From an uncultured Methylophilaceae bacterium (GTDB lineage Bacteria > Pseudomonadota > Gammaproteobacteria > Burkholderiales > Methylophilaceae), in assembly GCA_913009235.1 (NCBI GenBank), contig CAJVXS010000001.1:295960-359959 (forward strand): a DNA stretch of 64,000 nucleotides, read 5' to 3'. The notes under the pieces are model-generated. The model had not been told where the DNA came from and searched no databases. It saw only the letters and a list, made by a program, of their open reading frames with translations. Positions 1 to 9,698 of the stretch are shown one piece after another; the first letter of the stretch is position 1, and every line of letters starts with the position of its first letter. Both the position numbers and the translations under genes were made by a program.

Positions 1-458
1 GGTATGGCTGGTGACGGTTGGCCTTTGTTGAGGCCTAATGCAACAAACCTTTCCACTGTTTTAGGAAGTGCGTCTTTATCTAATGGGCGGATATCATTTA
101 ATAAGCCATAGCGCATTTCACCTAAAAATCCAGTTCGCTTTGGAATGCCAGCAGCAAAGGGCAAGATGGCGGATTTTAAGGAGTTTATTAAAGAAATAGA
201 TTGCGTGTAATGCTTGTTTTTTAAACTGCGGCCAAATTTAATACGCTCCATCAAGCCTAATTGACCATGTTTAAATGGCGACGCTATTTTTGCTGTCACT
301 TCTGGCATGCGGTCTAATAATGGCAGTGTCCATGCAGGAGCTACAACATCAATTTGAACGGTTGGATTTTGTTGTTTTAAGTGCTGAAATAGGCTATGTG
401 CCATCACCATATCACCTACCCAAGAAGGACCCATAATAAGAATTTTTTCTAATGGCAT
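1..458 (-). CDS. waaF: Lipopolysaccharide heptosyltransferase II, partial (C-terminus beyond window)
   Basis: The minus-strand frame opens at ATG (456-458) and stays open to the window edge, giving the first 152 codons. The N-terminus contains the family hallmark GPSWVGDMVM, followed by VVAPAWTLPLLDRMPE, a conserved NSLKSA segment and a GEMRYGLLND stretch. All of these match ADP-heptose:LPS heptosyltransferase II (glycosyltransferase family 9), which adds the second L-glycero-D-manno-heptose to the LPS inner core at the cytoplasmic face of the inner membrane. It lies 21 bp downstream of hldE on the same strand, so the enzymes making ADP-heptose and the one using it appear to be in one operon. 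The C-terminal half cannot be seen. WaaC is the main alternative, but the SWVGDMVM start favours WaaF. Confidence 0.85.
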   Translation of the reverse strand, partial: MPLEKILIMGPSWVGDMVMAHSLFQHLKQQNPTVQIDVVAPAWTLPLLDRMPEVTAKIASPFKHGQLGLMERIKFGRSLKNKHYTQSISLINSLKSAILPFAAGIPKRTGFLGEMRYGLLNDIRPLDKDALPKTVERFVALGLNKGQPSPAI

Positions 459-479
459 AGGTGATTTAATTTAACTGGC

Positions 480-1943
480 TTAGCCATTAAGCTTTTGAAT
501 AATATTACTGGTGCTTCGACCTTCTACTAAATTGATTAACGCGATTTCACCACCCCAAGACTTAACCTCTTTACCGCCAACCACTTCATCAGCAGTGTAA
601 TCACTACCTTTGGCAATCACATTTGGTTTGATGACATTAATAAGCTTAATTGGCGTATCTTCATCAAATAAAATCACAGCATCTACTGACTCTAATGCAG
701 CCAATACTCTCGCACGGTCACTTTCGTTTACCACTGGTCTGGTCGGACCTTTTATAGCGCTCACTGAGCGGTCCGTATTGAGGCCAAGGATGAGTTTATC
801 GCCACGTTTTTTTGCTGCTTCTAAGTAGGTTACATGCCCCGCATGGAGTAAGTCAAAACAACCATTGGTGAAGACAATTTTTTGATGTGTTTTTTTCCAG
901 CTAGCCACTTTGTCGATTAGTTGTGTTAAATCACATACTTTATATACTTGCGTACTGTTCTGTAGGCGGGAGAGTGTTTCTATCAACTCTTCACGGCTGA
1001 TAGGACTAGTCCCTACTTTACCAACAACAACGCCAGCTGCCAGATTGGCTAGCTGCAAGCTTTCTAATGGTGAAAGCTCATATACTAAACCTGCTGCTAA
1101 TGTTGCAATCACCGTATCGCCTGCGCCAGAAACATCAAATACCTTTTGTGCTGTTGCGTCAATTTGGTGAGTGGTGTCGTCAATCAGTGTAATGCCTTTT
1201 TCGCCGCGTGTGACAGCTAAGAAATCTAATGATAAGCTTTCTTTAAGTGCAATCGCTTTGCTAATTAAGTCGGTATCATCTAGTTGCATTTCACATGCTT
1301 CTGCAGTTTCTTTTTTATTTGGCGTGAGTGCAGTTGCCCCTTTGTACTTCGTATAGTCTTTTCCTTTTGGGTCGACTAGCACGGAGATATTTTGTGTTTG
1401 GCATGCGCTGATAATGTGCTGGCAAACAGTATCGCTGAGCAAGCCTTTGGCATAGTCTGACAAAATCACAATGCTAGGTTTAAGCGCAAGTCCTGCTGTA
1501 ATAGATGCCAACACTTGCTTAGTTTCTTCATCATTAAAAGCAGCTGAACTTTCTTGGTCCAGCCTCAGCATTTGCTGATGACCGCCTAAAATCCTTGTTT
1601 TCGCGATAGTAGGGCGGTGCTTTGTATTGATGATTTCACTCGTGCCAACACCGATTGCTGCAATGAGTTTTTTAAGGCTATCGCCTTCTGTATCATTTCC
1701 GACACAACCAATAATATGAGTTTTGATACCTAATAATGCCAAGTTGGCAGCTACGTTAGCAGCGCCACCAGCACGTTCATTTTTCTCATTTAGTAAAACT
1801 ACAGGCACGGGTGCTTCTGGTGAAATGCGGCCAACATTGCCAATTAAGTAACGGTCTAGCATGACATCGCCAATCACAAGCGCATGCAGTTCTTTACTGC
1901 CAAATTCTTTAACGGTGTTAAGTAGTTTTTCTGATATCGGCAT
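480..1943 (-). CDS. hldE: Bifunctional heptose-7-phosphate kinase / heptose-1-phosphate adenylyltransferase
   Basis: About 487 residues, the usual length for fused HldE. The N-terminal part (about 1-325) is a PfkB/ribokinase-type kinase with the GAGDT catalytic signature near residue 275. It phosphorylates D-glycero-beta-D-manno-heptose 7-phosphate at C1. The C-terminal part (about 355-487) is a nucleotidyltransferase with TNGCFDLLHAGH, including the HxGH motif near residue 370. It transfers AMP from ATP to give ADP-heptose. ATG at 1943 is taken as the start; a TTG directly before it (1946) abuts the gmhA stop and is possible. The gene lies in the order hldD-gmhA-hldE-waaF, covering LPS heptose precursor synthesis and use. 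Both activities look intact. Confidence 0.96.
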   Translation of the reverse strand: MPISEKLLNTVKEFGSKELHALVIGDVMLDRYLIGNVGRISPEAPVPVVLLNEKNERAGGAANVAANLALLGIKTHIIGCVGNDTEGDSLKKLIAAIGVGTSEIINTKHRPTIAKTRILGGHQQMLRLDQESSAAFNDEETKQVLASITAGLALKPSIVILSDYAKGLLSDTVCQHIISACQTQNISVLVDPKGKDYTKYKGATALTPNKKETAEACEMQLDDTDLISKAIALKESLSLDFLAVTRGEKGITLIDDTTHQIDATAQKVFDVSGAGDTVIATLAAGLVYELSPLESLQLANLAAGVVVGKVGTSPISREELIETLSRLQNSTQVYKVCDLTQLIDKVASWKKTHQKIVFTNGCFDLLHAGHVTYLEAAKKRGDKLILGLNTDRSVSAIKGPTRPVVNESDRARVLAALESVDAVILFDEDTPIKLINVIKPNVIAKGSDYTADEVVGGKEVKSWGGEIALINLVEGRSTSNIIQKLNG

Positions 1944-1946
1944 CAA

Positions 1947-2510
1947 TTAATCTGACTCTAAAATTTCACATAAACAATGACCGACGAATATATGTGCCTC
2001 TTGGATGCGTGCGGTTACATTCGATGGCATCATCAAGTTGTGGTCACAGAGGCCGTTGAGCTTACCGCCTGAGCCGCCAGTTAATCCAACGGTGGTTGCC
2101 CCAATGATTCTAGCTGCTTCCAGCGCATTTACTACGTTAGCGCTATTGCCTGATGTTGTGATGCCAATCACTACATCATTGGGCTGGCACAATGCTTCAA
2201 CTTGTCTTGTGAAAATATAATCGTAGCCATAGTCATTGCCGACTGAGGTTAGGATGGCGGTATCTGTCGTCAGCGCAATAGCGGGCATGCCTTTGCGTTC
2301 CTTTTTAAAGCGCCCAACAATTTCTGCTGCAATATGTTGGCTATCTGCAGCACTGCCGCCGTTGCCCATGAGCAATATCTTGCCACCTGCTTTGACACTG
2401 TTTTGCATCGCAATACCAACGACACTAATTTGTGGGAAAAGCGGCTCAAGCGCATCAAACATGGCCGTATGCGCAGCATGCTCGCCTTTAAGGTAGTCAA
2501 TATAATCCAT
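1947..2510 (-). CDS. gmhA: Phosphoheptose isomerase
   Basis: 187 residues, a single SIS-fold domain. It converts sedoheptulose 7-phosphate to D-glycero-D-manno-heptose 7-phosphate, the first step of ADP-heptose synthesis in the cytoplasm. Visible family features are the phosphosugar-binding [11 protein letters not shown] segment, the FKKER loop, [10 protein letters not shown], and [13 protein letters not shown] near the C-terminus, which carries a glutamate and histidine expected at the active or metal site. The ATG overlaps the hldD stop by one base (TAATG), indicating translational coupling. The stop directly abuts the hldE start region. The paralogue DiaA is the alternative, but the LPS operon context supports GmhA. 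Confidence 0.93.
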   Translation of the reverse strand: MDYIDYLKGEHAAHTAMFDALEPLFPQISVVGIAMQNSVKAGGKILLMGNGGSAADSQHIAAEIVGRFKKERKGMPAIALTTDTAILTSVGNDYGYDYIFTRQVEALCQPNDVVIGITTSGNSANVVNALEAARIIGATTVGLTGGSGGKLNGLCDHNLMMPSNVTARIQEAHIFVGHCLCEILESD

Positions 2511-3499
2511 TAGCAGTATTGGTCCTCTTGCATTAAATAGTTTTGCACGTAATCTTTCACGCCTTCTTCCAAGCTATGAAATGCTTGGGTATAACCGACA
2601 TCACGTAACTTTTGCATTGTGGCTTCGGTAAAGTATTGGTATTTACCTTGTAAATCTTTTGGCATATCAATATAGGTAATATCTGGCTCATGCCCCATGC
2701 CCCTCATCACGTTTATTGCTAAGTCTTTAAAACTACGTGCGGAGCCAGTCCCAATGTTGTAAATGCCGTTGGCAGTTGGGTTGCCGTTAATTGCGGTGGT
2801 ATAAAAGTGAGCAAGCACTGCCGCCACATCTTTTACGTAAACAAAATCACGCATTTGCATGCCATCTTCAACGTCTGCTTTTGTGCCTTTGAATAACTTC
2901 ATCGTACCAGTTTCACTGAACTGATTAAAGGTATGGAAAGCCACACTGGCCATGCGCTCTTTGTGATACTCGTTCGGCCCATAAACATTAAAGAATTTAA
3001 ATCCAGCCCAGCTAGGCGGACACGGTTTATTATCAGCAACCTGTCTTAATACCCACTGGTCAAAAAAGTGTTTGGAATAACCGTAGCCATTTAGTGGTCT
3101 TAAATTATCAATCGTTGCGTCATCGTAACCTTGACCGCCATCGCCATAAGTAGCAGCAGAACTCGCGTAGAAGAACGGGACTGAATTCTCAGCACACCAT
3201 TCCCATAAATATTGTGAATATTGAATATTAGATTCGACTAGTTTATTAAAGTCGCGTTCTATTGTCGTGCTGATGGCCCCCATGTGAATGATGGCAGTGA
3301 TTTCGTCATTCTTATACAGCCAATCAAACAACTGTTCTTTATCAAGGTAAGTATCGTATTTGCGGTGGACTAGATTTTGCCATTGGGATTCATGAGTGAT
3401 GTCATCCACAATGGTAAGGTCTTCTTGATTGCATTTAGTATTGAGGTGCCAAGCGATCATCGAACCAATCATCCCCGCACCGCCAGTAATTACAACCAT
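2510..3499 (-). CDS. hldD: ADP-L-glycero-D-manno-heptose 6-epimerase
   Basis: 329 residues, an extended short-chain dehydrogenase/reductase. The N-terminal nucleotide-binding motif reads GGAGMIG (residues 6-12), with Met where Phe is commoner. The catalytic YxxxK is YGYSK at about 139-143, and a SSAATYGD segment lies near residue 115. It epimerises ADP-D,D-heptose to ADP-L,D-heptose, the donor used by WaaC and WaaF. The ATG at 3499 is preceded by GAGG, about 8 nt away, a good ribosome site. It leads the heptose gene block and overlaps gmhA by one base. hemH lies 50 bp upstream on the same strand, so co-transcription is likely. Confidence 0.95.
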   Translation of the reverse strand: MVVITGGAGMIGSMIAWHLNTKCNQEDLTIVDDITHESQWQNLVHRKYDTYLDKEQLFDWLYKNDEITAIIHMGAISTTIERDFNKLVESNIQYSQYLWEWCAENSVPFFYASSAATYGDGGQGYDDATIDNLRPLNGYGYSKHFFDQWVLRQVADNKPCPPSWAGFKFFNVYGPNEYHKERMASVAFHTFNQFSETGTMKLFKGTKADVEDGMQMRDFVYVKDVAAVLAHFYTTAINGNPTANGIYNIGTGSARSFKDLAINVMRGMGHEPDITYIDMPKDLQGKYQYFTEATMQKLRDVGYTQAFHSLEEGVKDYVQNYLMQEDQYC

Positions 3500-3549
3500 A
3501 TAAAAACCTCAAATAACAATAAAATAGTCCAATAGCGAGATTATACCGC

Positions 3550-4656
3550 TTATTGTTTTGCGCCTAAAGCTTTTGCGTTTCCAGCCTTTTTATTTGCGGT
3601 CTGTTTCGCCGCTTCATTGCTCCAATTGGCTGATACCCAGCCCTGTAGGTTTTCTAATGCAATGGTTGTCATGGCATGTATCCAAGCTTCGCTTTCATTT
3701 AACGCGGGAATGTAGTTATAGTCACCGCCGCCATTGGTTTGGAAGATGCCTTTTCCTTCCATGGCAATCTCTTCTAGAGTTTCTAAACAGTCGCTACTAA
3801 AGCCGGGGCAAATCACATCAATGCGTTTGGTTTTCGCTTTGCCTAACACTTCCAGTGTGTTGGCGAGGTAGGGTTTCAACCATTCCTGTTTGCCAAAACG
3901 AGATTGGAATGCAATTTGATATTGGTCTTTATCTAAACCTAATGCTTCTGCTAGTAATCCGCCTGTTTTATGGCATTCGCAATGGTACATATCACCTTTC
4001 ATCAAATGAAATTTCGGTACACCGTGAAAACTCATAATGAGGTTTCCAGGTCTGCCATTCGCTTGCCAGAACTGATTAACGTTTGCAGCTAATGCTTGAA
4101 TATAAGCTGGGTGGTCATGGTAGTGCTTGATGGTTCTGATGGCAGGCACATTACGCATTTTAAGTAGCGTCTTCCAAACAGCATCTAAACTTGCAGCTGT
4201 ACTGCTTGCAGCATATTGTGGGTAAAGTGGAAAGACTAAAATTTTGTTGCAATGCTGTGCTTTGAGTTTTTCAATCGCACTTTGTATGCTCGGGTTGCCA
4301 TAGCTCATGCCTAATTCAACTGCAAAAGGCGATTTCACTTTTTGCGTGAGATAGCTACGTAACAACTGCGCTTGTCTTTTCATATGGACCAACAATGGTG
4401 AACCTTCTTTCATCCACACTTGCGAGTACTTTGCCGCAGATTGTTTAGGACGAATGACTAAAATGATGCAGTTCAGTATTAACCACCAAATCAATCTTGG
4501 GATTTCGACGACGCGCCTATCCATTAAAAATTGCTTTAAATACGGACGTAATGCTTTTGGCGTTGGCGCATCTGGTGTACCTAAGTTTGCAAGCAAAATG
4601 CCCACCTTCAATTGGTCGCTATGTTTGTATTCTGGTTCTTGATTGTAATAGGCCAT
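3550..4656 (-). CDS. hemH: Ferrochelatase
   Basis: 368 residues. It inserts ferrous iron into protoporphyrin IX to make protoheme, the last step of heme synthesis. Recognisable are the N-terminal GILLANLGTPDAPT, the metal-site histidine in SFHGVPK, a DMYHCECHKT segment, the SRFGKQEWLKPY block and the PGFSSDCLETLEE block with the second acidic catalytic face. A hydrophobic stretch, IWWLILNCIILVI near residues 48-60, may aid membrane association. The C-terminus ends in a short Lys/Ala-rich tail of about 20 residues that looks disordered. It sits between hrcA (55 bp upstream) and hldD. No Fur-type operator is obvious beside it. Confidence 0.95.
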   Translation of the reverse strand: MAYYNQEPEYKHSDQLKVGILLANLGTPDAPTPKALRPYLKQFLMDRRVVEIPRLIWWLILNCIILVIRPKQSAAKYSQVWMKEGSPLLVHMKRQAQLLRSYLTQKVKSPFAVELGMSYGNPSIQSAIEKLKAQHCNKILVFPLYPQYAASSTAASLDAVWKTLLKMRNVPAIRTIKHYHDHPAYIQALAANVNQFWQANGRPGNLIMSFHGVPKFHLMKGDMYHCECHKTGGLLAEALGLDKDQYQIAFQSRFGKQEWLKPYLANTLEVLGKAKTKRIDVICPGFSSDCLETLEEIAMEGKGIFQTNGGGDYNYIPALNESEAWIHAMTTIALENLQGWVSANWSNEAAKQTANKKAGNAKALGAKQ

Positions 4657-4711
4657 ATATATAGAAGTAACTTCGTAAAATTTGATCGGTACTTAATGGG
4701 TATGACAGGGA

Positions 4712-5731
4712 TTAGCTGTTAGACAGGGCATTGGATAAAAGTTTCGCAGTTACATCAACAATGGGAATAACACGCTCATAAGCCATACGCGTCGGGCCAA
4801 TAACTCCTAAGGTGCCAACGACTTGGTCATCCATTTTGTAAGGGGATGTGACCATGCTGCACTCGTTTAAAGGGTTATAGCCGCTTTCGCCACCAATAAA
4901 GATTTGTACACCTTCAGCTTTTTGACTGTTGTCCAGTAGCTGCATAAGCGAGGAGCGGTGTTCAAATGCATCAAATAGTTTGCGCAAGGTAATGATATTA
5001 GTTGCCAACTCATCTACATTAAGCAAATTCCGCTCGCCAGCAATAATCACGCCTTCTTCTTTATTTTTAGATTGACTTTGGCTGGGATCCTCTAGTGCAG
5101 CCGCCATTAAATGACTAATGTCGGCTTGCATCTTTTTGAGGTCGCGATGTAATGTGTGGCGCGCCTGCTCAAAGGTTTGGCCTGAATAGTGCACATTAAA
5201 ATAATTGCTGGCTTCAGTCAGGCTGGAGGATGAATAAGGCGTATCGCTTAAGATAATGCGATTCTGCACACTGCCATCGGTTGTAACAATAATCACTAAA
5301 ATGCGTTTGTCTGATAAAGGAATGAATTCCAAGTGCTTAAATACCAAGGCTTTGTGTTTGGGAATCAGAATCATGCCTGCAAACTGCGTTAATTCAGAAA
5401 GTATATCTGCCGCCGTGGTAATTAGTTCGCCTTGGTCGGTTGTGGATAATACAGTTTCTAACTGATGAATTTGTTTTAGTTTTAGTGGCTGAACACTCAG
5501 TAAAGAATCTACAAAAAAACGATAACCTTGCTCTGTTGGAATGCGCCCAGCAGAAGTATGTGGGCTGGATACAAATCCGTGTGCTTCTAAATCGCTCATG
5601 ACATTGCGGATGGTCGCAGGGCTTAACTCTAAGCCGGAATGTTGCAAAAGCGCATTGGAACCCATTGGTTGACCATCACTCACGTAATGTTCAACTAGGG
5701 TTTTTAGTAGTATTTGAGCGCGTTTGTCCAA
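4712..5731 (-). CDS. hrcA: Heat-inducible transcription repressor HrcA
   Basis: 339 residues, normal for HrcA. The N-terminal winged helix (about 1-75) includes LVEHYVSDGQPMGSNAL and SPATIRNVMSDLEAHGF, the signature recognition helix. A GAF-like dimerisation core with an inserted domain follows, ending in GTLGVIGPTRMAYERVIP. HrcA binds CIRCE inverted repeats, usually ahead of groESL or dnaK, with activity tuned by GroEL. I found no CIRCE repeat in the 97 bp between hrcA and the divergent nadK, so autoregulation is not evident and the targets probably lie outside the window. It is the first gene of the minus-strand run hrcA-hemH-hldD-gmhA-hldE-waaF. Confidence 0.95.
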   Translation of the reverse strand: MDKRAQILLKTLVEHYVSDGQPMGSNALLQHSGLELSPATIRNVMSDLEAHGFVSSPHTSAGRIPTEQGYRFFVDSLLSVQPLKLKQIHQLETVLSTTDQGELITTAADILSELTQFAGMILIPKHKALVFKHLEFIPLSDKRILVIIVTTDGSVQNRIILSDTPYSSSSLTEASNYFNVHYSGQTFEQARHTLHRDLKKMQADISHLMAAALEDPSQSQSKNKEEGVIIAGERNLLNVDELATNIITLRKLFDAFEHRSSLMQLLDNSQKAEGVQIFIGGESGYNPLNECSMVTSPYKMDDQVVGTLGVIGPTRMAYERVIPIVDVTAKLLSNALSNS

Positions 5732-5828
5732 CTTATTTATTCAGCCATTTAGTTTGATTTTCCATTTTGCCTGATTTAGTGCGCAGTTGCTACTGGTTGT
5801 AATTGCTTATCTGTGATTAAATTCCTAC

Positions 5829-6698
5829 ATGCAAACAGAATTCAACACTATTGCGATTGTTGGCAAGTTTATGCGAGAGTCAGCCGTACAGCTGATGCGT
5901 AAAGACTTAGTCGATTTATCCCAACATTTAAAAGCTAAAAAGATTGAGGTGCTATTTGAAAGTAATACTGCCTCCCATGCAAAAATTGAGGATTTTAAGA
6001 CCATGCCACTGGATGAGATTGGTCAAAAGGCTGATTTAGTCGTCGTGATGGGTGGTGATGGCACCATGCTTAGCACGGCACGTGCGCTTAAGAATAGTGG
6101 CATTCCATTGGTCGGCATAAATCGAGGCCGCTTTGGTTTTTTAACCGACTTACGAGCTGAAGAGATGTTGGAGTCTGTTGATGCAATTTTAGCAGGCGAA
6201 CATCAAACCGAATCGCGCATGGTGCTGAGTGCAAGCGTGATTCGAGGCGGTAAAACGATATTGGAAAACCATGCAGTTAATGACATTGTGCTCAAAAGTG
6301 AACTGCGATTAATCGAATTAGAAGTGATGGTTGACGGTAAGTTTATTCACAAACTGCGCGCAGATGGTTTGATTTTAAGCACCCCAACAGGCACTACCGC
6401 TTATTCATTGTCGGCAGGGGGCCCAATATTGCATCCAGATGTAGAAGCCATTGCGCTAGTGCCGATTTGCCCGCACACATTAAGCAACCGACCACTGGCG
6501 GTGAATGGTAATGCAAAGGTTGACATTGTCGTGGTGCAGGTTGGTCATGCGGCGATTAGTTTTGATGGGCAATCTCAACTGGATTTGTTGCAGGGAGATC
6601 GCATTAAAGTAGAGCGCGCAGAAGAGAGTGTGACGTTATTACATCCTCGTGATTATTGCTATTATGAGATGTTGCGAAACAAACTCCACTTGGGCTAA
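5829..6698 (+). CDS. nadK: NAD kinase
   Basis: 289 residues, close to the usual 290-300. It phosphorylates NAD to NADP with ATP in the cytosol. Diagnostic motifs are MGGDGTMLSTARAL (GGDGT near residue 76), NRGRFGFLTDL, and the glycine-rich TPTGTTAYSLSAGGPI segment of the NAD-binding domain. HPDVEAIALVPICPH follows, as in proteobacterial NadK. No convincing ribosome site precedes the ATG at 5829, but no alternative start fits the family N-terminus better. It is divergent from hrcA and 44 bp ahead of recN, an arrangement common in proteobacteria. Confidence 0.96.
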   Translation: MQTEFNTIAIVGKFMRESAVQLMRKDLVDLSQHLKAKKIEVLFESNTASHAKIEDFKTMPLDEIGQKADLVVVMGGDGTMLSTARALKNSGIPLVGINRGRFGFLTDLRAEEMLESVDAILAGEHQTESRMVLSASVIRGGKTILENHAVNDIVLKSELRLIELEVMVDGKFIHKLRADGLILSTPTGTTAYSLSAGGPILHPDVEAIALVPICPHTLSNRPLAVNGNAKVDIVVVQVGHAAISFDGQSQLDLLQGDRIKVERAEESVTLLHPRDYCYYEMLRNKLHLG

Positions 6699-6742
6699 AA
6701 CCAAAAATACTTTACTGATAAAGAAGATTAAATAATTAACCT

Positions 6743-8410
6743 ATGCTACAAGCCTTATCCATCCGAAATTTTGTCATTGTCGAACAGTTAGACCTAGAGT
6801 TTAGCCAAGGCTATACGACGTTGACTGGTGAAACTGGTGCAGGTAAGTCTATCTTGATTGATGCCTTGTCATTAGCACTGGGTGCGAGAAATGAAGGTGA
6901 AGTGATTCGGAATGGTTGTGATAAGGCGGATATCAGCGTCACCATCGGGATTCAGCAGAACCTGGCCGCGCAAGCATGGCTGGATGAGAGTGAGATTGAG
7001 GCGGATGATGATTTAATTTTGCGCCGCGTGATTTATAGCGATGGGCGCAGTCGAGGTTTTATTAATGGTGCGGCGGCAACGGTTGGGCAATTAAAATCAT
7101 TGGGGGTTTTTTTGGTCGATATCTATAGCCAGAGTGCACACCATTCATTGCTTAACGTGAATACACAGCGACAGATATTAGATGCTTTCTCTGGCAGCGC
7201 AGCATTAGCGAAACAAGTCGCAGAGCAATATAAGGCGTGGCATACACTGCATGTGCAGCAAGTTGAGGTTGAAGAGAGTGCGGCTAGCTATACTGATGAG
7301 CTAGCTGAATTACGTGATAAAACACGTGAATTAAGCCAGCTGGGTTTTACCACAGATGAATGGGAAGAGCTGCAGTTAGAGCACAGTCGTTTAGGTAATA
7401 GTGCCGAGTTGATTGCAGGTGTTGAAGAAAGCTTACATCTTGTCAGTGAAGGCGAGCAAGATGCCTTATCCATGGTCTCCCATGCGCAGCAAAAATTACA
7501 GGCCTTAGTTGAGTTAGATAGTGAATTAAAAGAAGCATCCGAAACCATTGATTCTGCCGTGATTCAAATGCAAGAAGCAGCGCGCAGCTTAAGTCGCTAT
7601 TTACAGCAAGACGATATTGACCCAGCACGATTGGCAGAAGTTGAAAATCGCATACAAGCCGTTCATGGCATTGCTCGTAAATGCCGTGTGCAACCAGATG
7701 GCCTGGTTGGGTTGCTCAGCACTTGGCAAGCGCGCATATCCGAACTGGAATCATTTGTTAATGATGGTGAGCTAGCAAAACAAGTTGCTGATGCATTGGC
7801 TAGTTATATGGAGTTAGCTAAAGAATTAAGTACAGTACGCCAACGATCGGCGCAAGATTTAAGTGAAAAAATTAGTGCTGAAATGCAGCGTTTATCACTC
7901 AGTGGTGGTCAATTCAAGGTGGCGTTAGAGCCATGCAAACAGTCGACTAATGGTTTAGAGCAAATCGACTTTTTAGTCGCTGGTCACGCAGGTGTCGAAC
8001 CACGACCATTAAGGAAGGTTGCATCAGGTGGAGAGCTTTCACGGATTAGCCTAGCATTACACGTCACTACAGCCGCGCAAGGCAGTGTGCCATGCATGAT
8101 ATTCGATGAAGTAGATGTTGGCATTGGTGGCGGTGTTGCCGAAGTGGTTGGAAAGTTACTCAAACAACTAGGTGAGAACCGCCAAGTATTAGTCATTACC
8201 CACCTAGCCCAAGTTGCTGCGCAAGCTACACAGCACTTGCAAGTTAGAAAATCCCAAACAGACAACACAACCCTTAGTCATATTCAACAGTTAAGTGAAG
8301 CCGAGCGTATTGAGGAAATTGCTAGAATGTCTGGTGGGGTGGTAGTGACGGATGCGACTAGAAGTCATGCTAAAGAGATGTTATCCCAATTGGCTTCACA
8401 AACGACTTGA
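6743..8410 (+). CDS. recN: DNA repair protein RecN
   Basis: 555 residues, full length. An SMC-like ATPase that acts on double-strand breaks during recombinational repair. The N-terminal ATPase lobe has MLQALSIRNFVIVEQL and Walker A GETGAGKS (about residues 31-38). A long central helical region (about 150-380) forms the coiled-coil arms. The C-terminal lobe has the ABC signature ASGGELSRISLAL and Walker B MIFDEVDVGIGGG, then VLVITHLAQVAAQA. It follows nadK by 44 bp. I see no SOS-box-like operator directly before it, so LexA control is not supported here. Confidence 0.97.
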   Translation: MLQALSIRNFVIVEQLDLEFSQGYTTLTGETGAGKSILIDALSLALGARNEGEVIRNGCDKADISVTIGIQQNLAAQAWLDESEIEADDDLILRRVIYSDGRSRGFINGAAATVGQLKSLGVFLVDIYSQSAHHSLLNVNTQRQILDAFSGSAALAKQVAEQYKAWHTLHVQQVEVEESAASYTDELAELRDKTRELSQLGFTTDEWEELQLEHSRLGNSAELIAGVEESLHLVSEGEQDALSMVSHAQQKLQALVELDSELKEASETIDSAVIQMQEAARSLSRYLQQDDIDPARLAEVENRIQAVHGIARKCRVQPDGLVGLLSTWQARISELESFVNDGELAKQVADALASYMELAKELSTVRQRSAQDLSEKISAEMQRLSLSGGQFKVALEPCKQSTNGLEQIDFLVAGHAGVEPRPLRKVASGGELSRISLALHVTTAAQGSVPCMIFDEVDVGIGGGVAEVVGKLLKQLGENRQVLVITHLAQVAAQATQHLQVRKSQTDNTTLSHIQQLSEAERIEEIARMSGGVVVTDATRSHAKEMLSQLASQTT

Positions 8411-8414
8411 TGCT

Positions 8415-8696
8415 TCAGCCTTTAGCGAGGTTGCGGACACCTCCTTCTATTTCACCCGCAAGGCTGTGAAATTCTGCAATAACCTGATTAATTGATTCTT
8501 TTGATTTGCAGTATTCAATATCTTCAGCTAGCTCTTTTATATTAATTAGTATTTTTATTTCTTTTATCTCATCACTAGCAAATGATTTTGGGATTTTTTA
8601 TATAAGAGCCCTCAGTTTTGCAATAATAGCCCCTTCATTTTTCTTAAATGACTTATCATTAACCTTAAGGCTTCTAAGATCGGAAATTAAGTATTT
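8415..8696 (-). pseudogene. Decayed unknown gene, C-terminal remnant with an internal stop
   Basis: The 317 bp between recN and the LapA-like gene have no intact gene. Read on the minus strand, one frame gives protein-like sequence in two pieces: 32 codons (8601-8696) ending at an in-frame TAA (8598-8600), then 60 more codons (8415-8597) to TGA at 8415-8417. The pieces read like one charged helical protein: ...SDLRSLKVNDKSFKKNEG and then EIKEIKILINIKELAEDIEY, ending GGVRNLAKG. The 60-codon part has no ATG, GTG or TTG, so it cannot easily be an independent gene. The upstream end is also closed by a TAA (8697-8699). I do not recognise the family. The plus-strand frame over the same DNA is best read as its shadow. 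Confidence 0.5.
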
Positions 8697-8727
8697 TTAT
8701 ACTGGCTGATTCCATCATTCACCTCAC

Positions 8728-9198
8728 CTACTTCTTATTCAACCGGTCCCCAAGCTCTCCAATATAAGCAGATAAGCTAGCGCCAGAATCTTCTACAGCA
8801 CCTTTAACTGCTGTTTCAACCTCAGATAGTTGCACCTCAACTTTTTTATGCACATCGGCACCTTGCGTTTTAAGCTGTTGTAGCTCTATTTCTAAAAAAG
8901 TACGTAACTCTGTGAAGCGTGATAATTCTGCTTTGTTGGCTAGTTTGCGTTGTTCCTCCACCTCTTTATTAAGCTTTCTTCTGGTCACAAGTGTCGATGA
9001 TTGCATATAGACGACAAAGCCTAGAAATAGTAGTGTCAGGAGGCCTGTGATGGTTAGTAAAATAAGGCCAAGCGGCGCTTCAGCATCGCTAAACAGCAAG
9101 GATAGCGGCACAGGTTTCGTGATGGCTAGCCAGTTAATGGCGGAAAAGATCACTAATGCAACTAATACAATGAGTAAAATCAGGTTAATTAACCACAT
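8728..9198 (-). CDS. LapA-domain (DUF1049-like) inner-membrane protein with coiled-coil tail
   Basis: 156 residues. Two hydrophobic helices (about 4-25 and 44-66) flank a short loop, which is the LapA/DUF1049 layout. After the second helix comes a highly charged helical region (about 75-156) with heptad-like spacing, predicted to form a cytoplasmic coiled coil. In E. coli the related LapA partners with LapB in controlling LPS synthesis, but here the tail is longer and no lapB is adjacent. Function is therefore only a family-level guess. The start (9198) overlaps the end of fur by 10 bp on the same strand, so the two are probably co-transcribed and translationally coupled. Confidence 0.6.
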   Translation of the reverse strand: MWLINLILLIVLVALVIFSAINWLAITKPVPLSLLFSDAEAPLGLILLTITGLLTLLFLGFVVYMQSSTLVTRRKLNKEVEEQRKLANKAELSRFTELRTFLEIELQQLKTQGADVHKKVEVQLSEVETAVKGAVEDSGASLSAYIGELGDRLNKK

Positions 9199-9599
9199 TT
9201 TTTACAAACACCATAAATCATCAATGAATGGTCTTGTATTTTAAAGCCACGTGATTCTGCAGCTTCTTGTTGGCGACGTTCTATTTCTGCATCATAAAAC
9301 TCTTCAACAACGCCACATTTTACGCAAACAATATGATCGTGGTGACTGCCTTGATTGAGTTCAAAAACAGCTTTACCACTTTCGAAATGATGGCGAATCA
9401 ATAGCCCCGCATCTTCAAACTGGGTGAGTACGCGGTATACAGTAGCAAGCCCAACGTCATCACCTGAGCCCAGTAGTATTTTGTAGACATCCTCAGCAGA
9501 CAAGTGGCGGTTGTCGCTTTTTTCAAATAACTCTAATATTTTCAGTCTTGGTAATGTTGCTTTCAATCCGGCATTTTTTAAATCTTTTTGATCGTGCAT
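9189..9599 (-). CDS. fur: Ferric uptake regulator
   Basis: 136 residues, slightly short of the 148-residue E. coli protein. The N-terminal winged helix includes [23 protein letters not shown] and [17 protein letters not shown] (about residues 14-68). The dimerisation and metal domain has the His-rich [11 protein letters not shown] motif and a second Cys pair, CKKCG, at the extreme C-terminus, giving CxxC...CxxC zinc ligands. It represses iron-uptake genes when loaded with ferrous iron. It is divergent from bamE with 99 bp between, the same pairing seen for fur and omlA in pseudomonads. No good Fur box was found in that gap. The downstream LapA-like gene overlaps its 3' end. Confidence 0.95.
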   Translation of the reverse strand: MHDQKDLKNAGLKATLPRLKILELFEKSDNRHLSAEDVYKILLGSGDDVGLATVYRVLTQFEDAGLLIRHHFESGKAVFELNQGSHHDHIVCVKCGVVEEFYDAEIERRQQEAAESRGFKIQDHSLMIYGVCKKCG

Positions 9600-9698
9600 A
9601 GTTTAAACTCATTTCTCAAACTTTTTAGTTTTAGGCTTATCTCCATCGTGGTATATTAACGAGAATTCATACATCTGTCTGCTTTAACGTATTAAATT

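Noticed and set aside
5732..5828. Possible CIRCE element between hrcA and nadK
   Set aside because: No TTAGCACTC...GAGTGCTAA repeat is present, even allowing a few mismatches.
8506..8709. 67-codon hydrophobic plus-strand ORF
   Set aside because: Its sequence is the antisense of the protein-like minus-strand remnant and it has no ribosome site.
9600..9698. Possible Fur box between fur and bamE (around GAGAATTCATAC)
   Set aside because: Too few matches to the 19-bp Fur consensus to claim a site.
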